Source of the DNA: Sphaeroforma arctica JP610
Taxonomy: Eukaryota; Opisthokonta; Ichthyosporea; Ichthyophonida
Assembly (NCBI RefSeq): GCF_001186125.1
Contig: NW_014040372.1
Coordinates: 85,674 to 110,158, forward strand
DNA: 24,485 nucleotides
Reading direction: 5' to 3'
Position numbers and translations under genes: made by a program
Shown here: positions 1 to 9,732 of the stretch, piece by piece
Numbering within the stretch: position 1 is the stretch's first letter
How the letters are laid out: the number at the start of each line of letters is the position of its first letter
Notes under the pieces: model-generated
Told to the model about the DNA's origin: nothing
Databases searched by the model: none
Seen by the model: only the letters and a program-made list of their open reading frames with translations

Positions 1-696
1 ATTTGTATGTATATTTATTCGTACACAGTAGATGTATTAGTATGGACACATATTGTGTTCTGTTGCACATATACACTGGGTCACCATCAATTTAGTTGTT
101 TATAGACGACAATATGTAAATTTATAACCGTTCATTAGTATTACAGGATATGTATGGATGCTGTTTTGGTTTCTGCTTCATTCTTTGGCTAGGCATAGTT
201 TTTTGTGGCTCGTGCTGGTCTAAATGAATACGCTCACACGTAGTTATAAAAACACATACTTATATTATGAATGCTTCTTGTATGTACCGAGAAATTCAGT
301 ATCACCACTGTATTCATACAAGAATGTATTTTACCTTAGAAATGCAGTCTATCTAATCCAAGTGACGTTTATTAATATTTTGAGAGCATAGATTTGTTTA
401 TGTGTGTAGAGTCCTTATATGTAAAAGTAGATTCAATCACACACTATATTTGATTTTCAACGTTGGCCTCCACAGTTCATCATTTGGGCAGTTGTCTGCA
501 TGTATGAGTTAGCCAGATGAATATTCACACTCGGGTGTCGGTCTTACTCACCCAACCATGTCCAAATGCATGTATCATGTGCGCTTCCCGTATATACTAC
601 TTCCACACACACTCGTGCACACTGCGCAGGGCTTATAGTTTTTTTTAATGCAATTTCGCCAACGTAATGACCACTTCACATTCTCGTCCATGACAG
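1..696. other. Upstream stretch, presumably intron or 5' region of the acyltransferase
   Basis: It is AT-rich with no confident exon. The missing N-terminal membrane helix should lie here or outside the window. One weak candidate follows a TTACAG acceptor at 146 and reads about 25 mostly hydrophobic residues before a stop near 222, but no good donor is present, so I do not call it. Confidence 0.4.
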
Positions 697-782
697 CCAT
701 GTGGATTGACGGAGTGTCATATGGACTGCCGGCGCCTGTCCTGGTGATTTCGGGTGACATGCCCCCAATGAAGCAAAACCTG
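697..782 (+). CDS. Acyltransferase gene, first recognisable exon
   Basis: The acceptor is ATGACAG before 697 and the donor is CTG|GTGCGT. The first two bases complete a codon from an unseen upstream exon (phase 1), and the exit is phase 0. The reading MWIDGVSYGLPAPVLVISGD fits the segment just before the H-x4-D motif in AGPAT-type enzymes, where a ...GD..P... stretch is common. Confidence 0.7.
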
Positions 783-3700
783 GTGCGTTGTTTTTGGACA
801 CCTGTGTGAGCTGAGTACCAGACAATGCACATAGTCAGGATGAATGTGTGGTTAACAATGTCACTGGTACACGTGTTGGTAGTGCATGCTTAACGATGGC
901 CAAAAGCAGAGTACAACTTCGTCTTTTCTGCTCACATAGTAGCTTGAAGTTTGGCATCATGGGCTTGAACATATTCCGGGTTCAAAGTACTGTGCATATC
1001 GAATCTCACGCTATGTGTGGTGTAAGATCTCCTGAGTGTATCATTCTTCGGAGGCGCAAGAACATGTTAGACACATATCATCCATCGTATATCGCTACAT
1101 CGTCCCCTGTTGCGTGCGGGGTCATAAATAGATGCGGTTGCAGGTGATATAGAACCTCTCCACCCACGCATTCATTCGTTCACGCACACCACACCATGTG
1201 CCCACACACTCCCTGTCACTCTCACCTCTATAGCTCATGCACAAATACACTCACTGCCTTATGCTCTCAGTCATCATAGCTCAGTTGCACTTTCTCTCGC
1301 ACTACCTTGGATATGCAGGACGACGATGTGCACAGTGCTATCATCATCTCCAATCACACAGTGGACTATGACTGGTACTGCTTATGGCTGCTGGGCCGCG
1401 CCAGAGGCTACCATGGTGTCATGAAGATCATTTTGAAAGACTCTTTGAAGCACTTGCCGGTGTTCGGCTGGGGGTGAGTGTGTCTACCTTGGTCACATGT
1501 GGAAAGTGACGCTGTTGTGCTGTGGGTGACATATGGAGAGTTCTTCTGTGTAGTGATACGTTCTTGTACATATCCAGTTGTGGGATGTTTCGTTCGTTAA
1601 TATGTTACGTATGTGCACTCATGCTTTATTTGAGTAGAGATGCTTGTGCGTGTACGGGTTGGTGTGTATGTGTGGGTGTTTTTGTGTTGCTGTATCATCT
1701 GATGGCTGATATACATCACACGACTCTCGAGTATTTTTGAGTATTTTGACTATTTATGGCCGTTCACAAATTTGAACAACTCTCAGAGTGTCTCCGTCGA
1801 GCGTTAAGCCGTGGCGGTTGTCGTCTGTACTGCTCACAATCATCCCTATCACCACTGCTCATGGCCATAGCAGTCACCAGTCATTTCACATCGTCATAAT
1901 TTTTGTTTGTTTCACACACCCATCGCATTTTTTATTCTTTGGCCCGTTCTGGTGCCCACTATGCGATGACTTGTCAATGCCCACAGTTACTCTGGGTGCC
2001 GTGTTGCTTCCCCTGCCTGAGGCTATCCTCACGCACCTTTTTCGCCCCAGCTGGCGTTCATTGTGCCGTGTTCGTTTAGACATCGCCAATACACCACATG
2101 TGGTTATAGTAGACAGTTCCGAGCATCCACTTCCCACCTTCCTTGGCTTCTCCCTCTGCTCACCATCCCCTTGATACCCTTGCTTTCCGTAGGATGCAGT
2201 ATTTTGAGTTCATCTTCCTGGCACGCGACTGGTCCAAGGACAAGCACAACCTCTACAAACTGCTGCGGTCGTTTGTACATGATGACATGCCGCTGTGGCT
2301 GCTGCTCTTCCCCGAGGGTACCACCATTTGCAAAGAGAGTCTGGAGAAGTCTTCTAATTTCGCAAAGTATGTGATCGTATGTGCGTGTCTGATGTACTAC
2401 ACGATGGTGTGCCTATGGCTGTGTGTTCAGTGTGTCTGTTGGAATGTTTGACTACGGGTGGATGCATGTTTTGTGTCACTCCGTGTGTGGGCGTAGGCAA
2501 CTAAATTTTTATGACTGTTGTTCCTTGACAATGTATTTCTTTTATGGCTTGTCAGCGTGCGAAAATGTCACCTGTTGGGATGGACTATCCCAATGCAGCA
2601 AAAGAATATCGGGGATGGAGGATGCAAAGGGCCAACCAAATATGTTTTAGGGTTTGTCTAGGTGTGTATTAGGTGTGAGTCCGTTTGGCTTGCCGTTCTT
2701 GGATGAGGCGTGTGTCCGTGATGCGTGTGTTGGTCGATTTGTGCTCTCTTTCTGATGTATACGTGCAGGTGTGCATAACCACACGTGAAGGTTATCTCCA
2801 TTTGCCCCAATGCCCATACCCATTGAATCAACTTTTATGCACAGGAAAAGCGGAAGAAGAGTGTTTGATAAACATCTACTGAGCCCGCGAACCCGCGGAT
2901 TCGATGCTTGTTTGGACGCGATGAAAGTAGGCACGCCGACAGTGTATGACATCACGATGGCGTACGACAGCTACAGCGGCGAGATCGTAACGAATGATAT
3001 GGGTATGTTTGTTGGGGTGTTCTATTGTAACCAATGATATAGGTATGTTTGTTGGTGTGTCCTATTGTTACCAATGATATGGGGATGTTTATTGGAGTGT
3101 TCTATTGTAACCAATGGTATGGGTATGTTTGTTGGGGAGTCCTATTGTAACCAATGTCATGGGTATGATTGTTGTGGTGTTTCTATGACTTCGGCTTTCA
3201 CAACTATTTCAAAGTATGTTATTTTGTTCTCTACTTCCTATAACCGAGCACTTGTTGTTTTTCCCCATTCACTTATTGTTTTTTCTCATGTTCCTGGTTA
3301 GTTGGTTTTTCTCATCTCTGAATGTACCGTGTAATATCAGTTTAATGCCTGGAACAGTTTATTATCTGCAAATTTGCGACGGCATGAACCTACACGAGGT
3401 TGTCACTGTATAGTGGAGTTTGTGTTCATTCTTTTTGGGTCTCCGGTAGGACTGCGACAAACCGCAACGCAAATTCAGCACAGGTGTGAGCGGATTAAGC
3501 GCATGGGTGGCCCTTGTCTGTGGCACCAAACAGCACATCGCTGTATGCGCCAAGCAAAACAATCGAATGAACACATCACATGTCTAACAGATGCACGAAA
3601 CATGGTCACACTACCACTGGGCCATAGCGCATACCATACACCACAGACATCTCTCACTCACATGCGGTCGTCTGTCCTTTGTTGCGGCCGCACCCACAGG

Positions 3701-6700
3701 CTACAACCGAAATATAGACGTGAACATCCCTACAATGCTCAAGCTGCTGTCGGGCGAGAGGTGTCCGTTTGTGCACTTCCACATCCAGCAAATTCTGTAC
3801 GAAGACATAGATTTACACAACACAGAGAAGTTCTTGGACGATCTGTGGGCGGCGAAATATGACCGCATGGAGCGGTTTACTAAACTTAACAAATTCGCTG
3901 AGGAGGACACGGGTGGTATGTGTTTAGTCACTGGTGGTATGTGTTTAGTCACGGGTGGTATGTGTTTACTCACTGGTGGTATGTGTTTAGTCACTGGTGG
4001 TATGTGTTTAGTCACGGGTGGTATGTGTTTAGTATGTGTTTAGTCACTGGCGGTATGTGTTTAGTCACTGGTGGTATGTGTTTAGTCACTGGCGGTATGT
4101 GTTTTGTCAGTGGTGGTATGTGTTTAGTCACTGGTGGTATGTGTTTAGTCACTGGTGGTATGTGTTTAGTCACTGGTGGTATGTGTTTAGTCACTGGTGG
4201 TATGTGTTTAGTCACTGGTGGTATGTGTTTAGTCACTGGTGATATGTGCTTAGTCACTGGTGGTATGTGTTTAGTCACGGGTGGCATGTGCTTAGTCACG
4301 GGTGGTTTGTGTTTAGTCACAGGTGGTTTATGCTTAGTCTCAGGTTGGTTGTGCTTAGTCACGGGTGGTTTATGCTTAGTCACAGGTGGTTTATGCTTAG
4401 TCACAAGTGGGTTGTGCTTAGTCACAGGTGGTTTATGCTTAGTCACAAGTGGGATGTGCTTAGTCACAGGTGGTTTATGCTTAATCACAGATGGGTTGTG
4501 CTTAGTCACGGATGGTTTGGGCTTAGCGACGCATGCAGTGCTATGCAGTGTGATGTGTTGTGTTGTGGCATGGCAAGCGTTGCATTTGTGGGATTTCGGC
4601 TGTGCCCAGCTGTGGGGCATCTGCGTATAGTGGCTGTTTGTGGTGTGTATACATTTGGGTTGGTGATGGTATTGCCGATTTTCCTGCCTCATATTCTACT
4701 CTTCTCAAGTGTCACGGTATCTTATCCGCACCTACACTGTAATAAAAGTTGTTGTTACAGTGATTGTGATTCTACATCATCGCAGCTTGGAAGGTGTGCT
4801 ACAGCAGCCACTGCATCATCATAGAACACTCCGTCTGCGTAAATAAAAGTATCAGACGTATGCGATCAAATGACAAACATAATCATAGCGTACAAATGTT
4901 CATCCCCCCCTTCTCCTTCACCCACACCCACCTTTCAATACGGATATTTCTTTTACCGGTTACTAATATTGTGTTTATAATGGGCTACAATGACAATCAC
5001 TACACAGGCAAAGCCATTCACGAGACTGTAGCCATCAACCCCACATCAGCCATCATTGCGTGGGCGGCGGCTATTCTGGGCTCTTATTGGACGGTATGTG
5101 CCATGGCAACCAGTGCCACTGAAATGATTGGGGCGGTTGATTAGCAATGGCTCTGAAATGGGTTGTCGATTGAGAGCGGTAGTTCAAATCAGGCTGTACG
5201 TCATATCAATCGCCTTGTGAGTGCCCAATGGATAGCGGCGTAGCGTCTTATGCTGTGGATTGTCGGGAGTGTTGTGTGTTGAATCTCTGCAGTTGTGGGG
5301 GTTCCATAGGGTGTTCCTTGTTAAGCGTTGTTGTAAGCCTTCGTAACGACCCGCTGAGTATGCTTAGCCTTGTACTCCACTGTTTATAAATACAAACATT
5401 TATAGATATTATAGATAGGTCCAAACTCCATTGTTTATAAACAGAAACAACTATAGATATTATAGATAGGTCCAAACTCCACTGTTTATAAACAGAAACA
5501 TCTATAGATATTGTAGATAGGTCTAAACTCCACTGTTTATAGATTAAAACATTTATTGATATTATAGATAAGTCCAAACTCCACTGTTTATAAATAGAAA
5601 CATTTATAGATATCATAGATAGGTCCAAACTCCACTGTTTATAAACAGAAACATCTATAGATATCATAGATAAGTCCAAACTCCACTGTATATAGATAAA
5701 AACATTTATTGGGATTATAGATAGGTCCAAACTCCACTGTTTATAAATAGAAACATTTATAGATATTATAGATAGGTCCAAACTCCATTGTGGATATGCC
5801 TTCTGCTCTCATAGTATGCTCTGTGTATGAATTCAGCTGCTGTCATCGCCGCTGTATCATTCTTAAAATAGTACGAGTTTCACCCCACTCGGATTAAACG
5901 GGTGACAATTCGGTGACATCCTACCCATCTATAGACTGGCCGCACTAGCGTATAACCATATGCGTTGCGATTCATTTGAGTTGTGTACGTATAACGTACA
6001 ATTAGCATATCAAGCATAAAACGTTTTGCTATCGATGGACCTGTAGCACTCACCGTTGCAGGCAGTGGCACACCCACAGCTCTTCCGTTCGTCTAACGTT
6101 TGTGCTGTTTTTCCCACCTGCAGTATCAATTAATAAAGTACCACCCGTACATCTTCGCCATCATATTCTTGCCGTTCGCCGCGTACCGTACGCTTTGCCG
6201 GTAAGTTATACCTGGGTTGTTGCTACTGTGTATTCATTTCAGGCGTTAGGCTTGTTCGATCAAATCACTGAATGATCGTATCCGAGATCTTAAGTTGCAT
6301 TCCGTATCCACATTTCATTTACATTTATATTGTTCTATCATTGGTTTTCGGGCCTGTTCTGGACATATGCTGCGCTCTCATGTACCACTATAGCATACCA
6401 TATTTATGCTCAGAATAGTCCCAGTGCTGTGTGAGGCATATGCTTAAAATTGCTTCGATACTTCGTTTTGTAGATATGATCTGTATTCGTGTGTTTTGAT
6501 GTTATACTGTTTGTTGATGACTGTCCCTGATCATATATTGTTTATAATTGGTATGATTGTTGCTGATCATATACTGTTTATATTTAGTATGGATGTCCCT
6601 GATCATATACTGTTTATATTTGGTATGTTAGTTGCTATTCATATACTGTTTATATTTAGTATGAATGTCCCTGATCATATACTGTTTATATTTGGTATTT

Positions 6701-7221
6701 TAGTTGCTAATCATATACTGTTTATATTTAGTCATGAATGTCCCTGATCATATACTGTTTATATTTGGTATGATTGTTGCTAATCATATACTGTTTATTT
6801 TTCGTATGAATGTCGCTGATCACATACTGTTTATATTTAGTATGATTGTCCTTGGTCATATACTGTTTGTATTTAGTATTACAGTCATCCCGTTGGCGTG
6901 AGTGTGTGTCACCCAGATATACATACTTATATGCGCACTTTCTGTGGGCATTTACGGTTTGATGATGTTCCAATGTCATGCCTTTGTTGTATCGCTCATC
7001 ACTTTAATTCGAGTTTCTGCCGATTTCATAGAACCATATTCTACTGACCATAGAGACCAATTCGTCGCACTAGTGGAATTGGGGTGTCTGCCACTGAGAT
7101 TCGGGATGTCTGGAAAATTGCAGTCTTGTTGTCGTGGGTGTTTGGATCTCATTTGTAGTTTGGGACATGTTTCAGGCAACAAAACGTTTCCGATTTAAAA
7201 CTACATGCTGATTGCTTCTAA
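697..7221 (+). CDS. Lysophospholipid acyltransferase, AGPAT/LCLAT1-like, eight exons, N-terminus missing
   Basis: This gene should transfer a fatty acyl group from acyl-CoA to a lysophospholipid at an internal membrane. Predicted coding exons are 697-782, 1319-1473, 2193-2366, 2845-3002, 3700-3915 (or -3912), 5008-5093, 6124-6200 and 7176-7221. Every junction is GT...AG and every phase matches, giving about 330 residues after the first visible Met. Visible motifs in family order are: the catalytic H-x4-D (NHTVDYDW, residues about 40-47), the GWGMQ/FIFLARDWSKD block, the FPEGT glycerophosphate-binding motif (about 119-123), FAKKSG with SPRTRGF, VYDITMAY, and two C-terminal hydrophobic segments (exons 5008-5093 and 6124-6200). 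The block order fits the LCLAT1/AGPAT3-5 branch of the PlsC family. Exon 697 begins inside a codon, so at least one upstream exon with the N-terminal membrane segment is missing. I could not place it. The family call is firm; the exact substrate is not known. Confidence 0.9.
1319..1473 (+). CDS. Acyltransferase exon with H-x4-D motif
   Basis: The acceptor is ATATGCAG and the donor is GG|GTGAGT. The exon enters in phase 0 and leaves in phase 2. It encodes IIISNHTVDYDWYCLW with the catalytic His and Asp, then KIILKDSLKHLPVFGWG, a classic PlsC-family block. Confidence 0.92.
2193..2366 (+). CDS. Acyltransferase exon with FPEGT motif
   Basis: The acceptor is TTTCCGTAG and the donor is AA|GTATGT; both ends are phase 2. 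It encodes MQYFEFIFLARDWSKD and then WLLLFPEGTTICKESLEKS, the lysophosphatidate-binding FPEGT motif of this family. Confidence 0.92.
2845..3002 (+). CDS. Acyltransferase exon with SPRTRGF and VYDITMAY
   Basis: The acceptor is TTATGCACAG (phase 2) and the donor is G|GTATGT at 3003 (phase 1). The read spans the junction as NFAKKSGRRVF and continues to LLSPRTRGFDACLDAM and VYDITMAYDS, all conserved in LCLAT1-type enzymes. Its last 16 bases are also the start of a 40-bp tandem array that continues into the intron. Confidence 0.88.
2987..3188 (+). repeat. 40-bp tandem array spanning an exon-intron junction
   Basis: About 4.7 copies of a 40-bp unit have clean boundaries at 3001, 3041, 3081, 3121 and 3161. 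A partial copy at 2987-3000 is exon sequence and matches the unit at 13 of 14 bases. Most copies carry the real donor (GGTATGT). The remainder of this intron (3189-3699) shows nothing recognisable. Confidence 0.93.
3700..3915 (+). CDS. Acyltransferase exon before the 21-bp array
   Basis: The acceptor is CACCCACAG (phase 1). The exon encodes YNRNIDVNIPTMLKLLSGE, CPFVHFHIQQI and FLDDLWAAKYDRMERF, the usual region after the catalytic core (P.l..ll.g, vH.h, WL...W..K). Two phase-1 donors lie three bases apart, after 3912 and 3915. The same frame stays open for six units of the repeat beyond, so the exon could be longer in some transcripts. Confidence 0.85.
3912..4536 (+). repeat. 21-bp minisatellite, about 29 units, starting at a 5' splice site
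   Basis: The unit is GGTGGTATGTGTTTAGTCAC plus one base. The first half is nearly uniform; the second half shows ATG to TTG/TTA drift and some alternation of two variants. A truncated unit near 4037 shifts the frame once. Because 21 is a multiple of 3, both strands show long repetitive ORFs that are not genes. The rest of the intron (4537-5007) has no visible feature. Confidence 0.95.
5008..5093 (+). CDS. Acyltransferase exon, C-terminal membrane segment 1
   Basis: The acceptor is ACTACACAG (phase 1) and the donor is ACG|GTATGT (phase 0). It encodes KAIHETVAINPTSAIIAWAA and a hydrophobic run ending LGSYWT. It joins in frame to YQLIKYHPYIF in the next exon. Confidence 0.8.
5373..5791. repeat. 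51-bp minisatellite, about 8 copies
   Basis: Each unit contains GTCCAAACTCCACTGTTTAT followed by an AT-rich part with TATAGATATTATAGATAG. Copies differ by a few substitutions. It lies in the acyltransferase intron 5094-6123. It produces an open minus-strand frame of 17-residue repeats that I treat as an artefact. The rest of the intron is featureless. Confidence 0.92.
6124..6200 (+). CDS. Acyltransferase exon, C-terminal membrane segment 2
   Basis: The acceptor is CCCACCTGCAG (phase 0) and the donor is CG|GTAAGT (phase 2). It encodes YQLIKYHPYIFAIIFLPFAA and then YRTLCR, a second hydrophobic segment typical of the C-terminus of this branch. Confidence 0.78.
6502..6889. repeat. 36-bp minisatellite with 72-bp dimeric order, about 11 copies
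   Basis: Units share TGATCATATACTGTTTATAT. Two types alternate, one with TATGATTGTTGC and one with TATGAATGTCCC, giving a 72-bp higher-order unit. The array lies in the last intron of the acyltransferase (6201-7175). The frame it opens is a repeat artefact. Confidence 0.92.
7176..7221 (+). CDS. Probable terminal exon of the acyltransferase
   Basis: A TTTCAG acceptor opens a phase-2 continuation of 14 residues (QQNVSDLKLHADCF) ending at TAA 7219-7221. The choice rests on phase and acceptor quality, not on homology, because the tail of this family is variable. Confidence 0.5.
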
Positions 7222-8574
7222 ATTAGCGAAGACTGTAACGACTAGTTTCTGCTATGTGTTCACTTGGCAGTTTTTTTTGTCGCAAAGCGAACCTTCACAA
7301 TCTCTGAATAGGATGAATTTCATCACCTACGTCAGCAGCGTGATCTGTGTCACGTAGGCCATCGGTTTACTGTTACATCTGTGCACGATGAATATAGATT
7401 GCAAATAGTCAATGCCTGAGCGAATGTTGCCATGGTGCTTGATTGGGATGGCGTGTGTGTTAATTGCTCAAGCTTTGATATTAAATAGCGCCATGTTTGC
7501 TTTTCTATTGGACTATAGGCTGATTGACTGGGATTATGGGAAGTTTGGTGAACCCCTTGAAGCCTCAAAAGCGTCAGGGAAAAAGGAGCTGTAAGGAGTG
7601 TATACGAGACTAATGTGATTTTTAGTAAGGTGTATACCTTAACACCTATCAAGCGTATCTTATATGCTGTGAACAAGGCTCTGGCGCAGGTGCAACTCCG
7701 TGCCCCAAGTCGTTCTGTTCCCGTGTCACACACGCACAGGGAAGTTGGACTACTGAAAGTTAGTGCGACCACGCAATCCGACTGTGCCCAACTATGCACA
7801 TTCGTGAACCAGTCCAAAGTGCCCGTCTCTACTTGATCAGGCGAGAGTACGACAAACGCACGTCGCATGGCACTATCCAAAGGTGCGACACTATATTGTT
7901 GTATTTCGTGGCCTCGAGCACTATCGCGCCAACATCTCGATACTACAGTATTTCAATTTACGAGGCACTGACAACACGTGTCATACCAAACGCTCTGCGC
8001 AGTCAATAAAACAACAAAGTACAATAGAGCATACGCCGCAGATTCATACTAAACAAGACTTTTTTTGTCCAGCAAGGCGAGTTCGATTTCGATTAATTTC
8101 CGACGTAACTAAGTCCTTCCTCGAACTCCGCGCAACTCCCATTTCCAGTTTTACAGTACAAGGCAATTGATGGTAGTATTACTTGGTGTTGTATTCTTGC
8201 TTTTTTAAATGTTGATTTTGCAGTGCTGTATATAATACCGCCATGTATGTTTATTTAGATTCTTTCAAACAGTTGTAAGGAACTAGTTGTCTAATCGTAG
8301 CAACCAGACTTTGGTATTTACGCTTAACAGTTGTTATCAGGGTGTGACCTGTATTACGCTTGGCAAGCTGGCAGTCACCAGAGTGGGGGTTATATCACTT
8401 CCGAAAGACAGTCTCTATTCACATTTCAAGTATGGGTGTAAGGGTAAGCATATTGTTTATTTCACCAGAAGGGTGATTGGACTGGCGTTCAGAATATTTA
8501 GCCATACAAAATTTAAGAAACAGCTGTCAGGTATTTTTATTTGTAATATATACAAACATTTTAATACTCTTTCA
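7222..8574. other. Intergenic stretch without a supported gene
   Basis: Several ORFs of 60-176 codons occur on both strands, including a minus-strand one at 7350-7880 and a plus-strand one at 8287-8610 that runs into the tRNA. None shows a family motif, and overlapping frames look equally open. No terminator or poly(A) signal can be assigned with confidence. Base composition becomes more AT-rich from about 8180. Confidence 0.5.
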
Positions 8575-8656
8575 TTCAAGTTGTCCGAGTGGTTAAGGAG
8601 TGAGACTTGAAATCTCATGCTCTCTGAGCGCGTAGGTTCAAATCCTGCACTTGAAA
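8575..8656 (+). tRNA. tRNA-Ser (anticodon UGA)
   Basis: The cloverleaf folds fully. The acceptor stem is TTCAAGT/ACTTGAA (7 bp), the D stem TCC/GGA, and the anticodon stem TGAGA/TCTCA with loop CTTGAAA (anticodon TGA). The long variable arm GCTC/GAGC is the class II hallmark of serine tRNAs, and the T stem is GTAGG/CCTGC. The A box (TGTCCGAGTGG) and B box (GGTTCAAATCC) are near consensus, and T-runs follow at 8659 and 8668, as for Pol III. Oddities: it begins with U1-A72 and the discriminator is A, whereas eukaryotic nuclear serine tRNAs normally have G1 and G73. An organelle-derived copy or a decayed gene is possible. No intron and no encoded CCA. Confidence 0.85.
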
Positions 8657-9732
8657 TGTTTTCTCATTTTTTTCCGCCACTTTGTACAAATTAATAAACA
8701 GTGGCTTTATTATTGCACTTCAAAACATAGCCTTCTAAAAATAGAAACTTAAAAAACATAGTTAAGAATAGCAGGCTTGAGTTGCTGGGCGGTGGTCCGC
8801 AGCTAAGTGCTGCAGTGCTGAACTGCTGACTGATGACACATATTTATTTATTTTGAAAAATATTATGGGGAAACACAGAAACAGCTGTTGGGAAAGTGTC
8901 AGAAAGCCTTTTTGTGTTCTGTTTTCGACTAATAAATATAAAAATATAATATATATAAAATACTGATTCCTTTCCATAGCCCCCAATCCCCAGTCCCCAC
9001 TGTACAATTTAGGAGGCTATGCCACAGCGATTATATGTATATCTAAATTCCGGATGCCTGTATTTACGTCCAAGGATCGCATCTCCGCAAATATCTGGTC
9101 CTAAGTGGCTTCTGTGTAATCAGGTATAACCTAGAAGAACTATGAACGTATTTCTTTGTTCATTTGATGGGAGAACACAAGCAAAGTAGTACATGTTCAC
9201 GTTAATTTCATTGGGTTCTAGGCGCTCTCCTTCTTCAAAATTAAGATGGCTAGGCGTATTAGAACTACAAGTTTATATTAATTCGTTTGGCCTTGTTCAT
9301 ATTTCATATCGAGAACGAACCTCTAACAATCACGTTTGAGATGGCTTTTATCTAGCCAAGCAATTTGTATCGCATTGCAGTCTAGCTATATAATCTTTAC
9401 TGGCGAGACTGGACAATTCGTCGATAGTCACACAGTTCTGAACGTGGACGGTATTTGTATCACCACTTTGTAGATGTTGTTATCATCTAAGAGCTTCATC
9501 TAAGGGATTTATGTGCGTTCGGAATAATTCGGTCCGCGCGAGTGCTGTAATACATCTTGGTGAAATCTCAAACTACGAGCCCTAATACCTAGAGATTCAA
9601 CGTGTATATTACTGACTGGCTAAGTACTACTCTTCGTACAGTTATCCCATCTCATATCTATCCCACTTTCTAATACGAGTTTTCACTTTTTTGGCATTAA
9701 CTTGCAAACCCCGTTCTTTCACCTCAGCAATC
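8657..9732. other. Spacer between the tRNA and the methyltransferase
   Basis: Apart from the T-runs after the tRNA I see no gene. The first 350 bases are AT-rich. The rest has mixed composition with stops in all frames. The methyltransferase promoter should lie here, but I see no motif I would assign. Confidence 0.5.

Noticed and set aside
3912-4536. CRISPR-like array
   Set aside because: There are no unique spacers between units and the context is a eukaryotic intron.
3920-4692. Long ORFs on both strands (GGMCLVT and PPVTKHI repeats) over the 21-bp array
   Set aside because: A repeat whose period is a multiple of 3 keeps a frame open automatically. Apart from the few units in frame with the upstream exon there is no sign of coding.
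5248-5781. 177-codon minus-strand ORF with 17-residue repeats
   Set aside because: It is explained by the 51-bp minisatellite inside an intron.
7350-7880. 176-codon minus-strand ORF
   Set aside because: No recognisable motif, domain or composition bias. The opposite strand is nearly as open, so it may be chance.
8287-8610. 107-codon plus-strand ORF running into the tRNA gene
   Set aside because: It starts at TTG after a stop, overlaps the tRNA and has no family features.
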